Source of the DNA: Hanstruepera marina
GTDB taxonomy: Bacteria; Bacteroidota; Bacteroidia; Flavobacteriales; Flavobacteriaceae
Reading direction: 5' to 3'
DNA length: 64,000 nucleotides
Assembly (NCBI RefSeq): GCF_019880635.1
Contig: NZ_JAINVX010000001.1
Span: 1,552,123-1,616,122 of the forward strand
Under the pieces are notes generated by a model. That model was given only the letters and a program-made list of their open reading frames with translations. It was not told the DNA's origin and did not search any database. A program made the position numbers and the translations under genes. Positions 8,851-16,430 of this stretch are shown in pieces (the stretch's first letter is position 1; the number at the start of each line of letters is the position of its first letter).

Positions 8851-8960
8851 TGGTTTTAAATTGGTGTATGATTTTTAAATCAGGAGTAGCTATAAAACAT
8901 AGCACAACTTTTGAATAAACGAAGTTACCTTTTTTAACCCATAAATTCAATACATAGGGA

Positions 8961-9020
8961 TACGTAGTTTTTTGATCATTGCTTGGTAAGGTCTCCGTCA
9001 GGTCAACTCGTTGTCATTCC
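8961..9020. repeat. dispersed intergenic repeat, module Z, copy C
   Basis: TACGTAGTTTTTTG, then CATTGCTTGGTAAGGTCT, CCGTCAGGTCAACTCGTTG. This is the shortest copy of the family: the CCTTAAGG middle section present in copies A and B is missing. Confidence 0.7.
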
Positions 9021-9030
9021 ATACTTGATA

Positions 9031-9197
9031 CGGAAATCGAAGATTCAGCGAAGCTAATCTATTTTAGATCCTGAATTACGTTTCGAGAGCATTTCGACAG
9101 GCTCAATGTGACACCTCAACGCTCGTTCAGGATGACAAGTTAGTTTAAACCCCATTCCTGCCTTTCGACAAAAGCTCAAGATAAACTCCAGCAGGAA
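9031..9197. repeat. hairpin-forming repeat modules Y and X, copy C
   Basis: Module Y (GAAATCGAAGATTCAGCGAA, then ATCCTGAA) is interrupted by about 50 bp before its closing TTCAGGATGACAAG (ends about 9139). Module X follows at 9155-9197 (TTCCTGCCTTTCGACAAA to AGCAGGAA). Order is Y then X, whereas at 6956-7056 it is X then Y, so the modules move independently. Confidence 0.7.
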
Positions 9198-9350
9198 AAA
9201 AAGTGACCTACTCAATCTAGTCGTTAAGAATAGTCCATAGCCATAATTTAAGGTGGGTTCACCCGTGTTTACGCCATACACTAGCCATACTTAAGCTATG
9301 CACTAGCCGTACTTGATACCTCTCCTAAAGTACAAGGTATAATCTATAGC

Positions 9351-9950
9351 CTAAACCTTGTTTTCAAATTCTGGGCAATCTAAACGTATTTCTGTGTCCA
9401 ATAAGGGCTTGTTTAATAGGTTGCAAAAGTGGTTGTCGTCTGGTTTACTGTAGTATTTACAACCAAAGCACATACGTTGTACACTTAATATACCCGTTCG
9501 GTTTAGGGTATAAATAACAGTGCTTAAGGCCTTAAACAAATGGTCCTGTGCAAGCGGGTCTATACTGCTTAATGCCGTTTGAATAGGGTTGGCAAATTCT
9601 TCGGTTTCTTTTACAATGCGTTTACCAGCATCGGTTAATTGAACGGTATAGCTTCTGCTATCTGTAGTGGAGTATCCTTTTTCAATAAACCCTTTATGGT
9701 TTAAAACCTTAATGGCATCGCTAATGGTTGGTTTGGTTACGTTAAACTCACTGGCCAAATGGCTGACGTTGCAGAGGTCGTCGTTATGGTTATCAACAAA
9801 TAACACGATTTGAATTTGAATAGGACTTAAACCCAACTGCTTGGCTTTATCCCAAAGCAAAACTTTAAAGGCTTCAGAAATCCGCTGCAAGGCCACAACA
9901 ATTTTACTGTTAGTGTCTTGGTTTTCTAAATTAAAGGGTGTGTTGTTCAT
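9351..9950 (-). CDS. MarR family regulator with C-terminal cysteine cluster
   Basis: 199 residues. The winged helix-turn-helix spans about residues 35-110 (NVSHLASEFNVTKPTISDAI is the recognition region). After the dimerisation helices comes an unusual tail with four cysteines (Cys161, Cys164, Cys176, Cys192; CFGCKYY, HFCNLL, LDCPEFE), which could bind a metal or FeS cluster, or respond to thiol redox state. The gene lies downstream of a CxxC thioredoxin-like protein. The promoters of both contain an almost identical operator, so autoregulation and control of the thioredoxin-like gene are likely. Family is sure; redox sensing is inferred. Confidence 0.85.
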   Translation of the reverse strand: MNNTPFNLENQDTNSKIVVALQRISEAFKVLLWDKAKQLGLSPIQIQIVLFVDNHNDDLCNVSHLASEFNVTKPTISDAIKVLNHKGFIEKGYSTTDSRSYTVQLTDAGKRIVKETEEFANPIQTALSSIDPLAQDHLFKALSTVIYTLNRTGILSVQRMCFGCKYYSKPDDNHFCNLLNKPLLDTEIRLDCPEFENKV

Positions 9951-9963
9951 AATACAAAAAGAT

Positions 9964-9991
9964 GCCTATTAACGTTAAGCAGTCAATAGGC
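9964..9991 (-). other. 5'-leader hairpin of the MarR gene
   Basis: GCCTATT (9964-9970) and AATAGGC (9985-9991) form a perfect 7-bp stem with a 14-nt loop. It lies between the predicted -7 element and the start codon at 9950. Function unknown. Confidence 0.4.
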
Positions 9992-9998
9992 AAATCTA
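9991..9998 (-). promoter_or_regulatory. -7 promoter element of the MarR gene
   Basis: Read on the minus strand this is TAGATTTG (TAnnTTTG). A TTG that fits the -33 element lies at 10020-10018 with a 19-nt spacer, the expected spacing. The operator at 10005-10017 lies inside that spacer, ideal for repression. Confidence 0.65.
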
Positions 9999-10004
9999 AT
10001 AAAT

Positions 10005-10017
10005 TTAGGAATCCTAA
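10005..10017. promoter_or_regulatory. MarR operator 1 (autoregulatory)
   Basis: TTAGGA-A-TCCTAA is a perfect inverted repeat with a one-base centre. It lies between the -33 and -7 elements of the MarR gene. The core AGGAATCCTAAC is repeated at operator 2 (10311-10327) before the thioredoxin-like gene. Confidence 0.7.
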
Positions 10018-10034
10018 CAAATAAGAACAAAAAA

Positions 10035-10268
10035 TTATCCTCTTACATCGGCCATAGAAGCCCCAAAGTTAATGTGAAGCACATTGCCATTTGGTGTGAC
10101 CATGGCTGGCACGGATTGTACACCTGCTTTTTCAGCTTCCTCAATGCGGTCTCTTGTTTCTCCAATGTTAACAATTTCAACATTGTTTTTGCCTACGAGT
10201 TCTACAATGTCATGCTCCGCACTAACACAAACGGGGCATCCTGCGTGATAAAAAATGGACTTGCTCAT
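10035..10268 (-). CDS. small thioredoxin/glutaredoxin-like protein
   Basis: 77 residues. The active-site motif is CPVC (Cys11, Cys14) after the first strand, and the cis-proline loop reads SVPAM (Pro54), so the thioredoxin fold is near complete at minimal length. There is no signal peptide, so it acts in the cytoplasm. It is the first gene of a pair with the MarR regulator, and the operator beside its -7 element suggests induction when that regulator is released. The partner or substrate is unknown; a role in thiol or metalloid stress is inference. Confidence 0.8.
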   Translation of the reverse strand: MSKSIFYHAGCPVCVSAEHDIVELVGKNNVEIVNIGETRDRIEEAEKAGVQSVPAMVTPNGNVLHINFGASMADVRG

Positions 10269-10303
10269 AATAGTTGTTTTTTTAAGTTATTAATTCTTTG
10301 ATA

Positions 10304-10311
10304 CAAAGATA
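10304..10311 (-). promoter_or_regulatory. -7 promoter element of the thioredoxin-like gene
   Basis: On the minus strand this is TATCTTTG (TAnnTTTG), about 36 bp before the ATG. No convincing -33 TTG is seen. The adjoining operator at 10311-10327 touches its upstream edge. Confidence 0.6.
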
Positions 10312-10327
10312 GTAAGGAATCCTAACT
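10311..10327. promoter_or_regulatory. MarR operator 2
   Basis: AGTAAGGA-A-TCCTAACT is an inverted repeat with 7 of 8 bases matching in the arms. It shares AGGAATCCTAAC with operator 1 and directly adjoins the -7 element of the thioredoxin-like gene. Confidence 0.7.
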
Positions 10328-10400
10328 AAATAAAATATTTCTAAAAGTTTAACATTTTGAAGCAGTAGAATTTTTCATATTGCGGGTATAAACTTAAGTC

Positions 10401-10925
10401 TTAATACAGGTTTTTCAAGGTGTTTGTATGATGCTCCACATGGTAAGCAGACCACATAACGATTTCACGTACCGGCATTTTACCCATTAAAGGGTGGGGA
10501 AGTATTACAGTGTTTAAGCTGTTGTCTTTCCAGCGTAGTGTTTTAGCCTGTAACTTTTTTTGTTCAATTTGTAAGCGGTTTAGCAAGTAGTCTTTATCCT
10601 TTATTGAAGGGATTTTCATATTTTGGGAACCTTTAAAGGTTTTGCCTTGGGCATCAACCAGCCGCTCATCATAACGTTTGCAAACTGTTTCATAATTGCG
10701 AACGTCTCGGTTTACTTTCCCAAATTTATATTTTAAAACAAACTTGGGCATGCTCATGGCTTTGTTAAGCGGTGTAATGCTTTGTAAAAGGTGTAAGGTG
10801 TGTTGCCCTGTGGTCCATTTGCCTTCAGGACCAACTTCCCACTTACTATCGTCCTGTTGTTTAAGCCAATTAATAAGGTTGCTGTATTTTTCTTCTAACA
10901 GTGCAGCAATAACTTCTTTATCCAT
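10401..10925 (-). CDS. DinB-like (DUF1569-type) family protein
   Basis: 174 residues. A four-helix bundle is suggested, with the metal-ligand pattern of DinB/YfiT proteins: His in TTGQHTLHLL (about residue 42) and the HxxxH pair in SAYHVEHHTNTL near the C-terminus. These are usually metal-binding thiol transferases or hydrolases of unknown substrate (bacillithiol-type enzymes in Gram-positives). The gene starts exactly where the DUF6048 gene stops, so it is the last gene of the rlmD-DUF6452-DUF6048 transcript. Family placement is good; function unknown. Confidence 0.78.
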   Translation of the reverse strand: MDKEVIAALLEEKYSNLINWLKQQDDSKWEVGPEGKWTTGQHTLHLLQSITPLNKAMSMPKFVLKYKFGKVNRDVRNYETVCKRYDERLVDAQGKTFKGSQNMKIPSIKDKDYLLNRLQIEQKKLQAKTLRWKDNSLNTVILPHPLMGKMPVREIVMWSAYHVEHHTNTLKNLY

Positions 10926-11663
10926 TTATTTATCCTTTTTATACAAAGGAATAAGATAGGAAATATTATAACCGAAGCCAAAGCCAAAGTTGCTACTTTC
11001 ATAAACCTTGTTAAAACCGGGTATGTATAAATTGTCAAATTGGTCAGGATGGCTTTGGGAAACCATGTACTTAAACTGTAAGTTGGCACCCAAGAACAAG
11101 TTGTTAAGGACTTCGGCTTTAATACCTGCTATAAACTCTACCCAAAGGGCATTAAGTCCTGAACTTTCTATGGGACTATCTGATGTGAATTGAGGCGTCC
11201 AATATTGGTCTTGATTATAAACCGTATAACTATTTAGGGTTTGACTAAATGTACTACCTGCAATACGAAAACCACCATAAATCATATTATCCATACCATA
11301 CCAATTGTCGTAGGCATTATAATCAGCACCAGCTTTAAAATAGGTACCCTTGGCTGTGACGTTTAAAAAGTCTTCAACACTGGTTTGTTCCTGCACACCA
11401 AACTCACCAGCAATAAACCATTTACGTGTAATACGGTAATCACCCATAATTTCAAATCCGGTAAAATCATCGTCAATAAATGAAGCCACTATTCTACCCA
11501 AATCTGCACCAACACGTAAACCGTATTTAAGTTGTGTTTTTAGGGTATCGGTTTCTTTGTTGGTTTTAGGAATGCTATCGTTTTGTGCAAATGTTGGCGC
11601 ACCAAACAAAACACAAAACACAAGGGTTTTAATGATATATATTGAAATTGGTCGCATTTTCAT
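10926..11663 (-). CDS. DUF6048-like outer-membrane beta-barrel protein
   Basis: 245 residues with a signal peptide (KTLVFCVLFGAPTFAQ). The body alternates beta strands (YGLRVGADLGRIVASF; FIAGIKAEVLNNLFLGANL) as in small outer-membrane barrels. In Flavobacteriaceae a protein of this kind (DUF6048, from memory) follows a DUF6452 lipoprotein and rlmD, and the same order is seen here. Its start overlaps the DUF6452 end by 35 bp, so translational coupling is likely; an alternative ATG lies two codons in. Function unknown. Confidence 0.72.
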   Translation of the reverse strand: MKMRPISIYIIKTLVFCVLFGAPTFAQNDSIPKTNKETDTLKTQLKYGLRVGADLGRIVASFIDDDFTGFEIMGDYRITRKWFIAGEFGVQEQTSVEDFLNVTAKGTYFKAGADYNAYDNWYGMDNMIYGGFRIAGSTFSQTLNSYTVYNQDQYWTPQFTSDSPIESSGLNALWVEFIAGIKAEVLNNLFLGANLQFKYMVSQSHPDQFDNLYIPGFNKVYESSNFGFGFGYNISYLIPLYKKDK

Positions 11664-12162
11664 CTGCTATTATTTGGTTATCGTTTACGGTTTGAATGAC
11701 TTGTATCCATCTATTGCCATCATCAGCCACACTCATGGTTATATTTTCAAAAATAGATTTAAACCCACACCCTCTGGAAACATATTCATTACGCGTTGTA
11801 TAGGTAATGGTTATGACATCTGGGTTTCCTGTTACAGTTCCATTTCCATCTACTTGATAGTTTCTCCAGATGGTATATTCCGTTGTGAAGGATTCACCAT
11901 TAGGATCTTCAGTAGTTGTTTTTAAGGGTAGGAGAATTTTTTGTTTACGTGAGGTGCCGTCTAAATCTGGTACAGGATTGTCGTTGTCGACACCTTGTGC
12001 TCGTAACCGAGTCACATTTTTTGGGTTTTGATCCTCAATGGTTTCAATATCAAAGAATTCAATGGTCAGTCGCGGTGTGGTTACGGTGTCGTCAGGACAG
12101 ATGTCGTCTTTTTCACATCCTAATGCCATAAGTAACACCAAAAAGAGGGCAATTTTTTTCAT
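11629..12162 (-). CDS. DUF6452-like lipoprotein
   Basis: 177 residues. A lipoprotein signal is clear (MKKIALFLVLLMALGCEKDD, lipid Cys16). The body begins with DDTVTTPRLTIEFFD, which I recognise as typical of the DUF6452 family that pairs with DUF6048 downstream of rlmD in Flavobacteriia. The two probably form an outer-membrane lipoprotein and barrel pair, but no function is known. It lies 3 bp downstream of rlmD. Confidence 0.75.
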   Translation of the reverse strand: MKKIALFLVLLMALGCEKDDICPDDTVTTPRLTIEFFDIETIEDQNPKNVTRLRAQGVDNDNPVPDLDGTSRKQKILLPLKTTTEDPNGESFTTEYTIWRNYQVDGNGTVTGNPDVITITYTTRNEYVSRGCGFKSIFENITMSVADDGNRWIQVIQTVNDNQIIADENATNFNIYH

Positions 12163-12165
12163 AAA

Positions 12166-13578
12166 CTATTTTCTTCTTTCCAAAAGTACAACATTTTCAA
12201 CGTGATGCGTTTGTGGGAACATATCAACGGCTTGTGTTTTTGCAACTTTATATAGTGCATCCATTAACGCTAAATCGCGTGCTTGTGTTGCACTATTGCA
12301 ACTTACGTAAACTATTTTTTCTGGACTAATATTTAAAATTTGATTAACAACATCTTTGTGCATACCATCGCGAGGCGGATCTGTAATGATGATATCGGGT
12401 TGCCCATGCGTGTTTATAAATTCAGTATTAAACACCGTCTTCATGTCACCAACATAAAAATCGACATTATTAATGCCGTTTAATTGGGCATTTTCTTTAG
12501 CGGCTGTTATGGCATCTGGAACCGCTTCGACACCAACGACTTTTTTGGCTTGTTTTGCCACAAATTGCGCAATGGTTCCCGTGCCTGTATATAAATCGTA
12601 TACCAATTCGTTTCCAGTTAAACCAGCAAAGGCTCTAGTGATTTTATACAATTCATAAGCTTGTTCTGAATTGGTTTGGTAAAACGACTTGGCGTTTATT
12701 TTAAAACGCAGGCCTTCCATCTCTTCAAATATGTGGTCATTGCCTTTATAACAAATGACCTCTTGATCATAAATGGTATCGTTGGCCTTTTCGTTAATAA
12801 CGTATTGTAATGATGTTATCTCTGGAAATGATTCTGCTATATAATCCAATAGTAACTCGCGCTTAACCTTATCATCTTTAAAAAACTGGATAAGCAACAT
12901 AACATCTCCAGTGGTTGAGGTACGAATCATCATGGTTCGCAAGAGTCCTGTTTGATTTCTAGTATTGAAGAATTCCAAGCCCTTATCAATGGCAAACTGT
13001 TTGACAGCATTCCGGATAGCGTTTGAAGGGTCTGCTTGCAAATGACACTTTTTGATGTCTAAAATTTTATCCCACATACCTGGTATGTGAAAGCCCAAGG
13101 CATTTTTATCGCCTAAATCCCTATCCGATTGAATTTCCTCTAATGTCAACCAACGGCTGTCACTAAATGAAAACTCCATTTTATTGCGATAGAAATACGG
13201 TTCTTTACAACCTAGAATTGGTGTGACTTCAGGTAGCTCAACATGACCAATGCGTGTTAGGTTGTTGGTTACTTCTTTTTGCTTGAAGTATAATTGGTGT
13301 TCGTAACCCATATGTTGCCATTTGCAACCACCACAAGTTCCAAAGTGTTCGCAAACCGGTACGGTACGTTTGTCAGATAGCTTATGAAATACAGTAGCTT
13401 TACCTTCGTAGTAAGCTTTTCGCTTTTTAAAGGTTTGCACATCAACTACATCTCCAGGAACAGCGTTAGGTAAAAAAATGACTTTTCCGTCCGGTGCTTT
13501 AGCAACCACTTTGCCTTTAGCACCAGCATCAATAACTTCTACGTTAGTAAAAACTTGTTTTCTATTTCTTCTAGACAT
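12166..13578 (-). CDS. rlmD: 23S rRNA (uracil-1939-C5)-methyltransferase RlmD
   Basis: 470 residues. An N-terminal TRAM domain (about 10-65) is followed by the FeS-cluster cysteines (CEHFGTCGGCKW, with a later Cys), then a SAM-binding region (LVYDLYTGTGTIAQF) and the catalytic block (TDPPRDGMHKD; VYVSCNSATQARD with the nucleophile Cys). This is the RumA/RlmD/RlmCD type that makes m5U in 23S rRNA. It leads an apparent operon with DUF6452, DUF6048 and the DinB-like gene. The predicted -7 element ends only 5 bp before the ATG, so its mRNA may be nearly leaderless. Confidence 0.92.
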   Translation of the reverse strand: MSRRNRKQVFTNVEVIDAGAKGKVVAKAPDGKVIFLPNAVPGDVVDVQTFKKRKAYYEGKATVFHKLSDKRTVPVCEHFGTCGGCKWQHMGYEHQLYFKQKEVTNNLTRIGHVELPEVTPILGCKEPYFYRNKMEFSFSDSRWLTLEEIQSDRDLGDKNALGFHIPGMWDKILDIKKCHLQADPSNAIRNAVKQFAIDKGLEFFNTRNQTGLLRTMMIRTSTTGDVMLLIQFFKDDKVKRELLLDYIAESFPEITSLQYVINEKANDTIYDQEVICYKGNDHIFEEMEGLRFKINAKSFYQTNSEQAYELYKITRAFAGLTGNELVYDLYTGTGTIAQFVAKQAKKVVGVEAVPDAITAAKENAQLNGINNVDFYVGDMKTVFNTEFINTHGQPDIIITDPPRDGMHKDVVNQILNISPEKIVYVSCNSATQARDLALMDALYKVAKTQAVDMFPQTHHVENVVLLERRK

Positions 13579-13582
13579 GCTG

Positions 13583-13590
13583 CAAAAATA
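13583..13590 (-). promoter_or_regulatory. -7 promoter element of rlmD
   Basis: TATTTTTG on the minus strand, followed by CAGC and the ATG. The element fits TAnnTTTG. It is so close to the start codon that transcription should begin at or next to the ATG. Confidence 0.55.
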
Positions 13591-13683
13591 ATAATAGCTT
13601 TAAATAAAGTGTATGTAAATAGAATTATCTTTAATAAGATTTTTACTTTTTGCAGAAATAAAATGAACCTTTTTACATTTTTT

Positions 13684-13707
13684 GTGTCATTATTATAAAA
13701 GCGTCTA
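13684..13707 (+). promoter_or_regulatory. ECF-type promoter of the broken sigma gene
   Basis: GTGTCAT (13684-13690) and GCGTCTA (13701-13707), 17 bp apart start to start, resemble ECF sigma -35/-10 boxes (TGTCAT...CGTC). Autoregulation of ECF genes is common. The ATG at 13714 follows almost directly. Confidence 0.45.
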
Positions 13708-13713
13708 CATGCT

Positions 13714-14268
13714 ATGCAACAAAACAAAGCCACATCTGATGGTGATTTAATTAGGAATTATCTTGACGGTAATCCTGATAGTTTAAAGTTGCTGATTGAA
13801 AAATGGCATGTACATTTTTGTAACAAAGCCTTTTGGATTGTTAAAAATACAGATGTATCAAAAGACATAGCCCAAGATACCTGGCAAGTTATATTGGCTA
13901 AATTACAGTAATTGAAACATCCGGATACGTTTCAATTTTGGGCATCTAGAATTGTTTATAACAAATCTATTGATGTATTAAACAAGGCTAATAAAGAACG
14001 ATTGGAGTTAAAAAACTTCAAGTATTCAAACTCTATTGCGGATACCGATAATACAGAAAACGAGAAATTGAATGCACAATTATTAAAAGCTATAAAAACA
14101 TTGCCTGTAAACCATCAACAGGTTTTACATTTATTTTATTTAGAGCAGTATTCCATAGTTGATGTGGCAAAGAGACTTAACATATCAAAAGGAACAGCAA
14201 AATCGCGTTTATTCTATGCACGTGAAAAGTTAAAATTAATATTAAAAAGCGAACATTATGAAAACTAA
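13714..14268 (+). pseudogene. ECF sigma-70 factor interrupted by an in-frame TAA
   Basis: Codons 1-65 encode region 2 of an ECF sigma factor (DGDLIRNYLDGN; VSKDIAQDTWQVILAKLQ). Codon 66 is TAA at 13909-13911. The same frame then continues at once with LKHPDTFQFWASRIVYNKS and a good region 4 (LFYLEQYSIVDVAKRLNI; KGTAKSRLFYAREKL) to the stop at 14266-14268. Relatives would have an unbroken 184-residue protein here; CAA to TAA is the simplest cause. Downstream, DUF6768 overlaps by 11 bp, as in intact operons. Either a recent nonsense mutation, a sequencing error, or restart at the TTG at 13912. Confidence 0.85.
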
Positions 14269-14644
14269 TATGGAAGACATTGACAACATAATTAAGGACA
14301 CCTTAACTCAAGAGGAAGCAAAATTTTATGATGCTTTAGATGAACAAAACGTTTTACAGATGGTTTTGGGTTTGTTTAAAGGCAAGTACAAATGGATTAT
14401 GTTTTTAATGAATGTTATGACACTTGTGTTTTTTGCACTATTCATTTATTGTATCGTACAGTTTTTTCAAACCGATATTCAAAAAGATTATATAAAATGG
14501 GGCATAGGTAGTGTGGTATTCTTATTGGGAGTGAGTATGCTAAAGCTTTTTGCTTGGATGCAAATGGACAAGAACGCCTTATTGAGAGAGATGAAACGCT
14601 TGGAATTACAGATTTCATCACTATCTGGAAAAATCTCTGAATAA
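14258..14644 (+). CDS. DUF6768-like two-TM membrane protein, ECF sigma partner
   Basis: 128 residues. A cytoplasmic N-terminus (DNIIKDTLTQEEAKFYDAL) is followed by two membrane helices (about 47-69 and 82-102) and a C-terminal helix (QMDKNALLREMKRLELQIS) that looks like a coiled coil. From memory this is the DUF6768 family, found directly after ECF sigma genes in Flavobacteriaceae, so an anti-sigma or sigma-linked membrane role is plausible. The start overlaps the sigma reading frame by 11 bp. With its sigma factor broken, it may now be without a partner. Confidence 0.7.
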   Translation: MKTNMEDIDNIIKDTLTQEEAKFYDALDEQNVLQMVLGLFKGKYKWIMFLMNVMTLVFFALFIYCIVQFFQTDIQKDYIKWGIGSVVFLLGVSMLKLFAWMQMDKNALLREMKRLELQISSLSGKISE

Positions 14645-14780
14645 CATTTTACCAAGCAGGTAATATTTAGTATTTTGCAAGCCCTAGGGATGATTTCTTT
14701 CCCACGCTGAATTTTCGAATCTTTTCGGAAGGATAAAGGTAGATAAGGAATGGTTATTTATTAATTTAAAACAAATTAAG

Positions 14781-16025
14781 ATGGCTGTTTTAGACCACAT
14801 TTCATCGCAAGAAGCGATGGCTTTAGAAAACAAGTATGGCGCTCAAAATTATCATCCACTTCCAGTTGTGTTGAGCAAAGGGGAAGGTGTTTATGTTTGG
14901 GACGTAGAAGGGAAGAAGTATTACGATTTTTTATCGGCTTACTCTTCATTAAATCAAGGGCATTGCCACCCTAAAATTGTACAGGCAATGACAGATCAGG
15001 CGCAACGTTTAACATTAACTTCACGTGCCTTTTATAATGATATGTTGGGTAGATACGAGAAGTATGCCACCCAATATTTCGGGTTTGATAAAATGCTGCC
15101 TATGAACTCTGGTGCCGAGGCTGTAGAAACAGCTTTAAAGCTTTGCAGAAAATGGGCTTATGAAGTTAAAGGTATAGACCTTAACAAAGCAGAGATTATT
15201 GTCTGTAAAAATAATTTTCATGGTCGTACCACGACTATCATTTCTTTTTCAAACGATCCTGTTGCCCGTAAAAACTTTGGTCCTTATACTGATGGCTTTA
15301 TTAAAATAGAATACGATAATTTGGCTGAATTGGAAGCCGTGTTGAGTACAAACCCTAATGTAGCTGGATTTATGGCAGAACCTATTCAAGGTGAAGCTGG
15401 TGTTTATGTGCCAAGCGAAGGGTATTTAGCCAAAGCCAAGGCTCTATGTGAAAAATATAATGTACTGTTTATTGCAGACGAAGTTCAAACGGGTATTGCT
15501 AGAACTGGTAAGTTGTTGGCTGTAGACCATGAAAATGTGAAACCAGATGTTTTAATTCTTGGTAAGGCATTAAGTGGCGGGTTATATCCCGTTTCTGCAG
15601 TTATGGCAGATAATGAGATTATGAATGTTATTCAACCTGGTAATCACGGTAGTACGTTTGGAGGAAATCCTATAGCTGCAGCTGTGGCTATTGCTGCTTT
15701 AGAGGTTGTTAAAGAGGAAAATTTAGCTGAAAACGCTGATTACCTTGGAAAAATATTTAGAGCAGAAATGAATAAGTACATTGAAACAAGCTCAATAGTT
15801 AATTTAGTAAGAGGTAAAGGTTTATTGAATGCTATTGTTATCAATGATGATGAAGATAGTGATACGGCTTGGAATATTTGTTTAGCGCTTCGCGATAATG
15901 GTTTGTTGGCTAAACCAACCCATGGAAACATAATCCGTTTTGCGCCACCATTGGTTATGACAGAAGAACAGTTGTTGGATTGTGTATCAATTATCACTAA
16001 AACCTTAAAAGAATTTGAAGAGTAA
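14781..16025 (+). CDS. rocD: ornithine--oxo-acid transaminase
   Basis: 414 residues, class III PLP aminotransferase. The PLP lysine is Lys262 in [17 protein letters not shown], with the aspartate of [13 protein letters not shown] upstream and the early glycine-rich [14 protein letters not shown]. The N-terminal pattern ([20 protein letters not shown]) is the characteristic opening of ornithine aminotransferase. It moves the delta-amino group of ornithine to 2-oxoglutarate, giving glutamate semialdehyde for proline or glutamate. It stands alone with its own terminator; the 136 bp upstream hold no gene and no clear -7 element. Confidence 0.95.
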   Translation: MAVLDHISSQEAMALENKYGAQNYHPLPVVLSKGEGVYVWDVEGKKYYDFLSAYSSLNQGHCHPKIVQAMTDQAQRLTLTSRAFYNDMLGRYEKYATQYFGFDKMLPMNSGAEAVETALKLCRKWAYEVKGIDLNKAEIIVCKNNFHGRTTTIISFSNDPVARKNFGPYTDGFIKIEYDNLAELEAVLSTNPNVAGFMAEPIQGEAGVYVPSEGYLAKAKALCEKYNVLFIADEVQTGIARTGKLLAVDHENVKPDVLILGKALSGGLYPVSAVMADNEIMNVIQPGNHGSTFGGNPIAAAVAIAALEVVKEENLAENADYLGKIFRAEMNKYIETSSIVNLVRGKGLLNAIVINDDEDSDTAWNICLALRDNGLLAKPTHGNIIRFAPPLVMTEEQLLDCVSIITKTLKEFEE

Positions 16026-16046
16026 AACTATTTAGATTCGAAGTAT

Positions 16047-16077
16047 AAAAAAAGCGACCTACAGGTCGCTTTTTTTA
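16047..16077. terminator. bidirectional terminator between rocD and the CCC-motif gene
   Basis: Stem AGCGACC / GGTCGCT with loop TACA, flanked by an A run and a T run, so it works in both directions for these convergent genes. Confidence 0.9.
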
Positions 16078-16093
16078 TTTAGGAACCATAAGT

Positions 16094-16423
16094 TTATTGA
16101 TTTTGCATTTGTTCCATCATTTCCTGAACTTGCTCCATATAAGCATCCCATCCACCAATGGCATAGATATTATATATAGCATAGAAGAAATATAAGATAT
16201 TAATAATCAGAATTATAAGAGCTACAGTTTTAGCCGTATTCATGGCTTTAACACTAGACACTTCGTAATCATCAGGATTAATTTGTACTTGCTTTAATTT
16301 GCTGTGAGCTATAAAGAATGCTATTCCTGCTAAAATAAATCCTAGCCCTGCAAAACAGCAGCATAGCAGTCCGATAATAGCTAACACATAGACTAAAGTT
16401 GGATTGAGTTTTTGTTTTTCCAT
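16094..16423 (-). CDS. CCC-motif two-TM membrane protein
   Basis: 109 residues. The first membrane helix contains the CCC motif (IIGLLCCCFAGLGFILAGIA); a second helix lies at about 66-88. Residues between them (KQVQINPDDYEVSSVKAMNT) are conserved in the small Bacteroidota family of this name, as I recall it. Function unknown. It follows the DUF2752 gene by 7 bp in the same direction, so the two are probably co-transcribed. Confidence 0.72.
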   Translation of the reverse strand: MEKQKLNPTLVYVLAIIGLLCCCFAGLGFILAGIAFFIAHSKLKQVQINPDDYEVSSVKAMNTAKTVALIILIINILYFFYAIYNIYAIGGWDAYMEQVQEMMEQMQNQ

Positions 16424-16430
16424 AAAAGTT

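Larger units (their letters stand above)
8851..9350. other. gene-free 500-bp spacer holding repeats
   Basis: No credible gene. It carries repeat modules Z (8961-9020), Y (9031-9140) and X (9155-9197), and near the right end a short tandem-like tract in which CTAGCCATACTT, CTAG and CTAGCCGTACTT recur (about 9281-9320). A 75-codon frame at 9054-9281 lies inside the repeats and is not a gene. Confidence 0.6.

Noticed and set aside
9054..9281. 75-codon open frame on the minus strand
   Set aside because: It lies wholly inside repeat modules Y and X, has no start context and reads as low-complexity translation of the repeats.
9231..9350. Possible tRNA-like GGGTTCACCC motif
   Set aside because: No cloverleaf or acceptor stem can be drawn around it.
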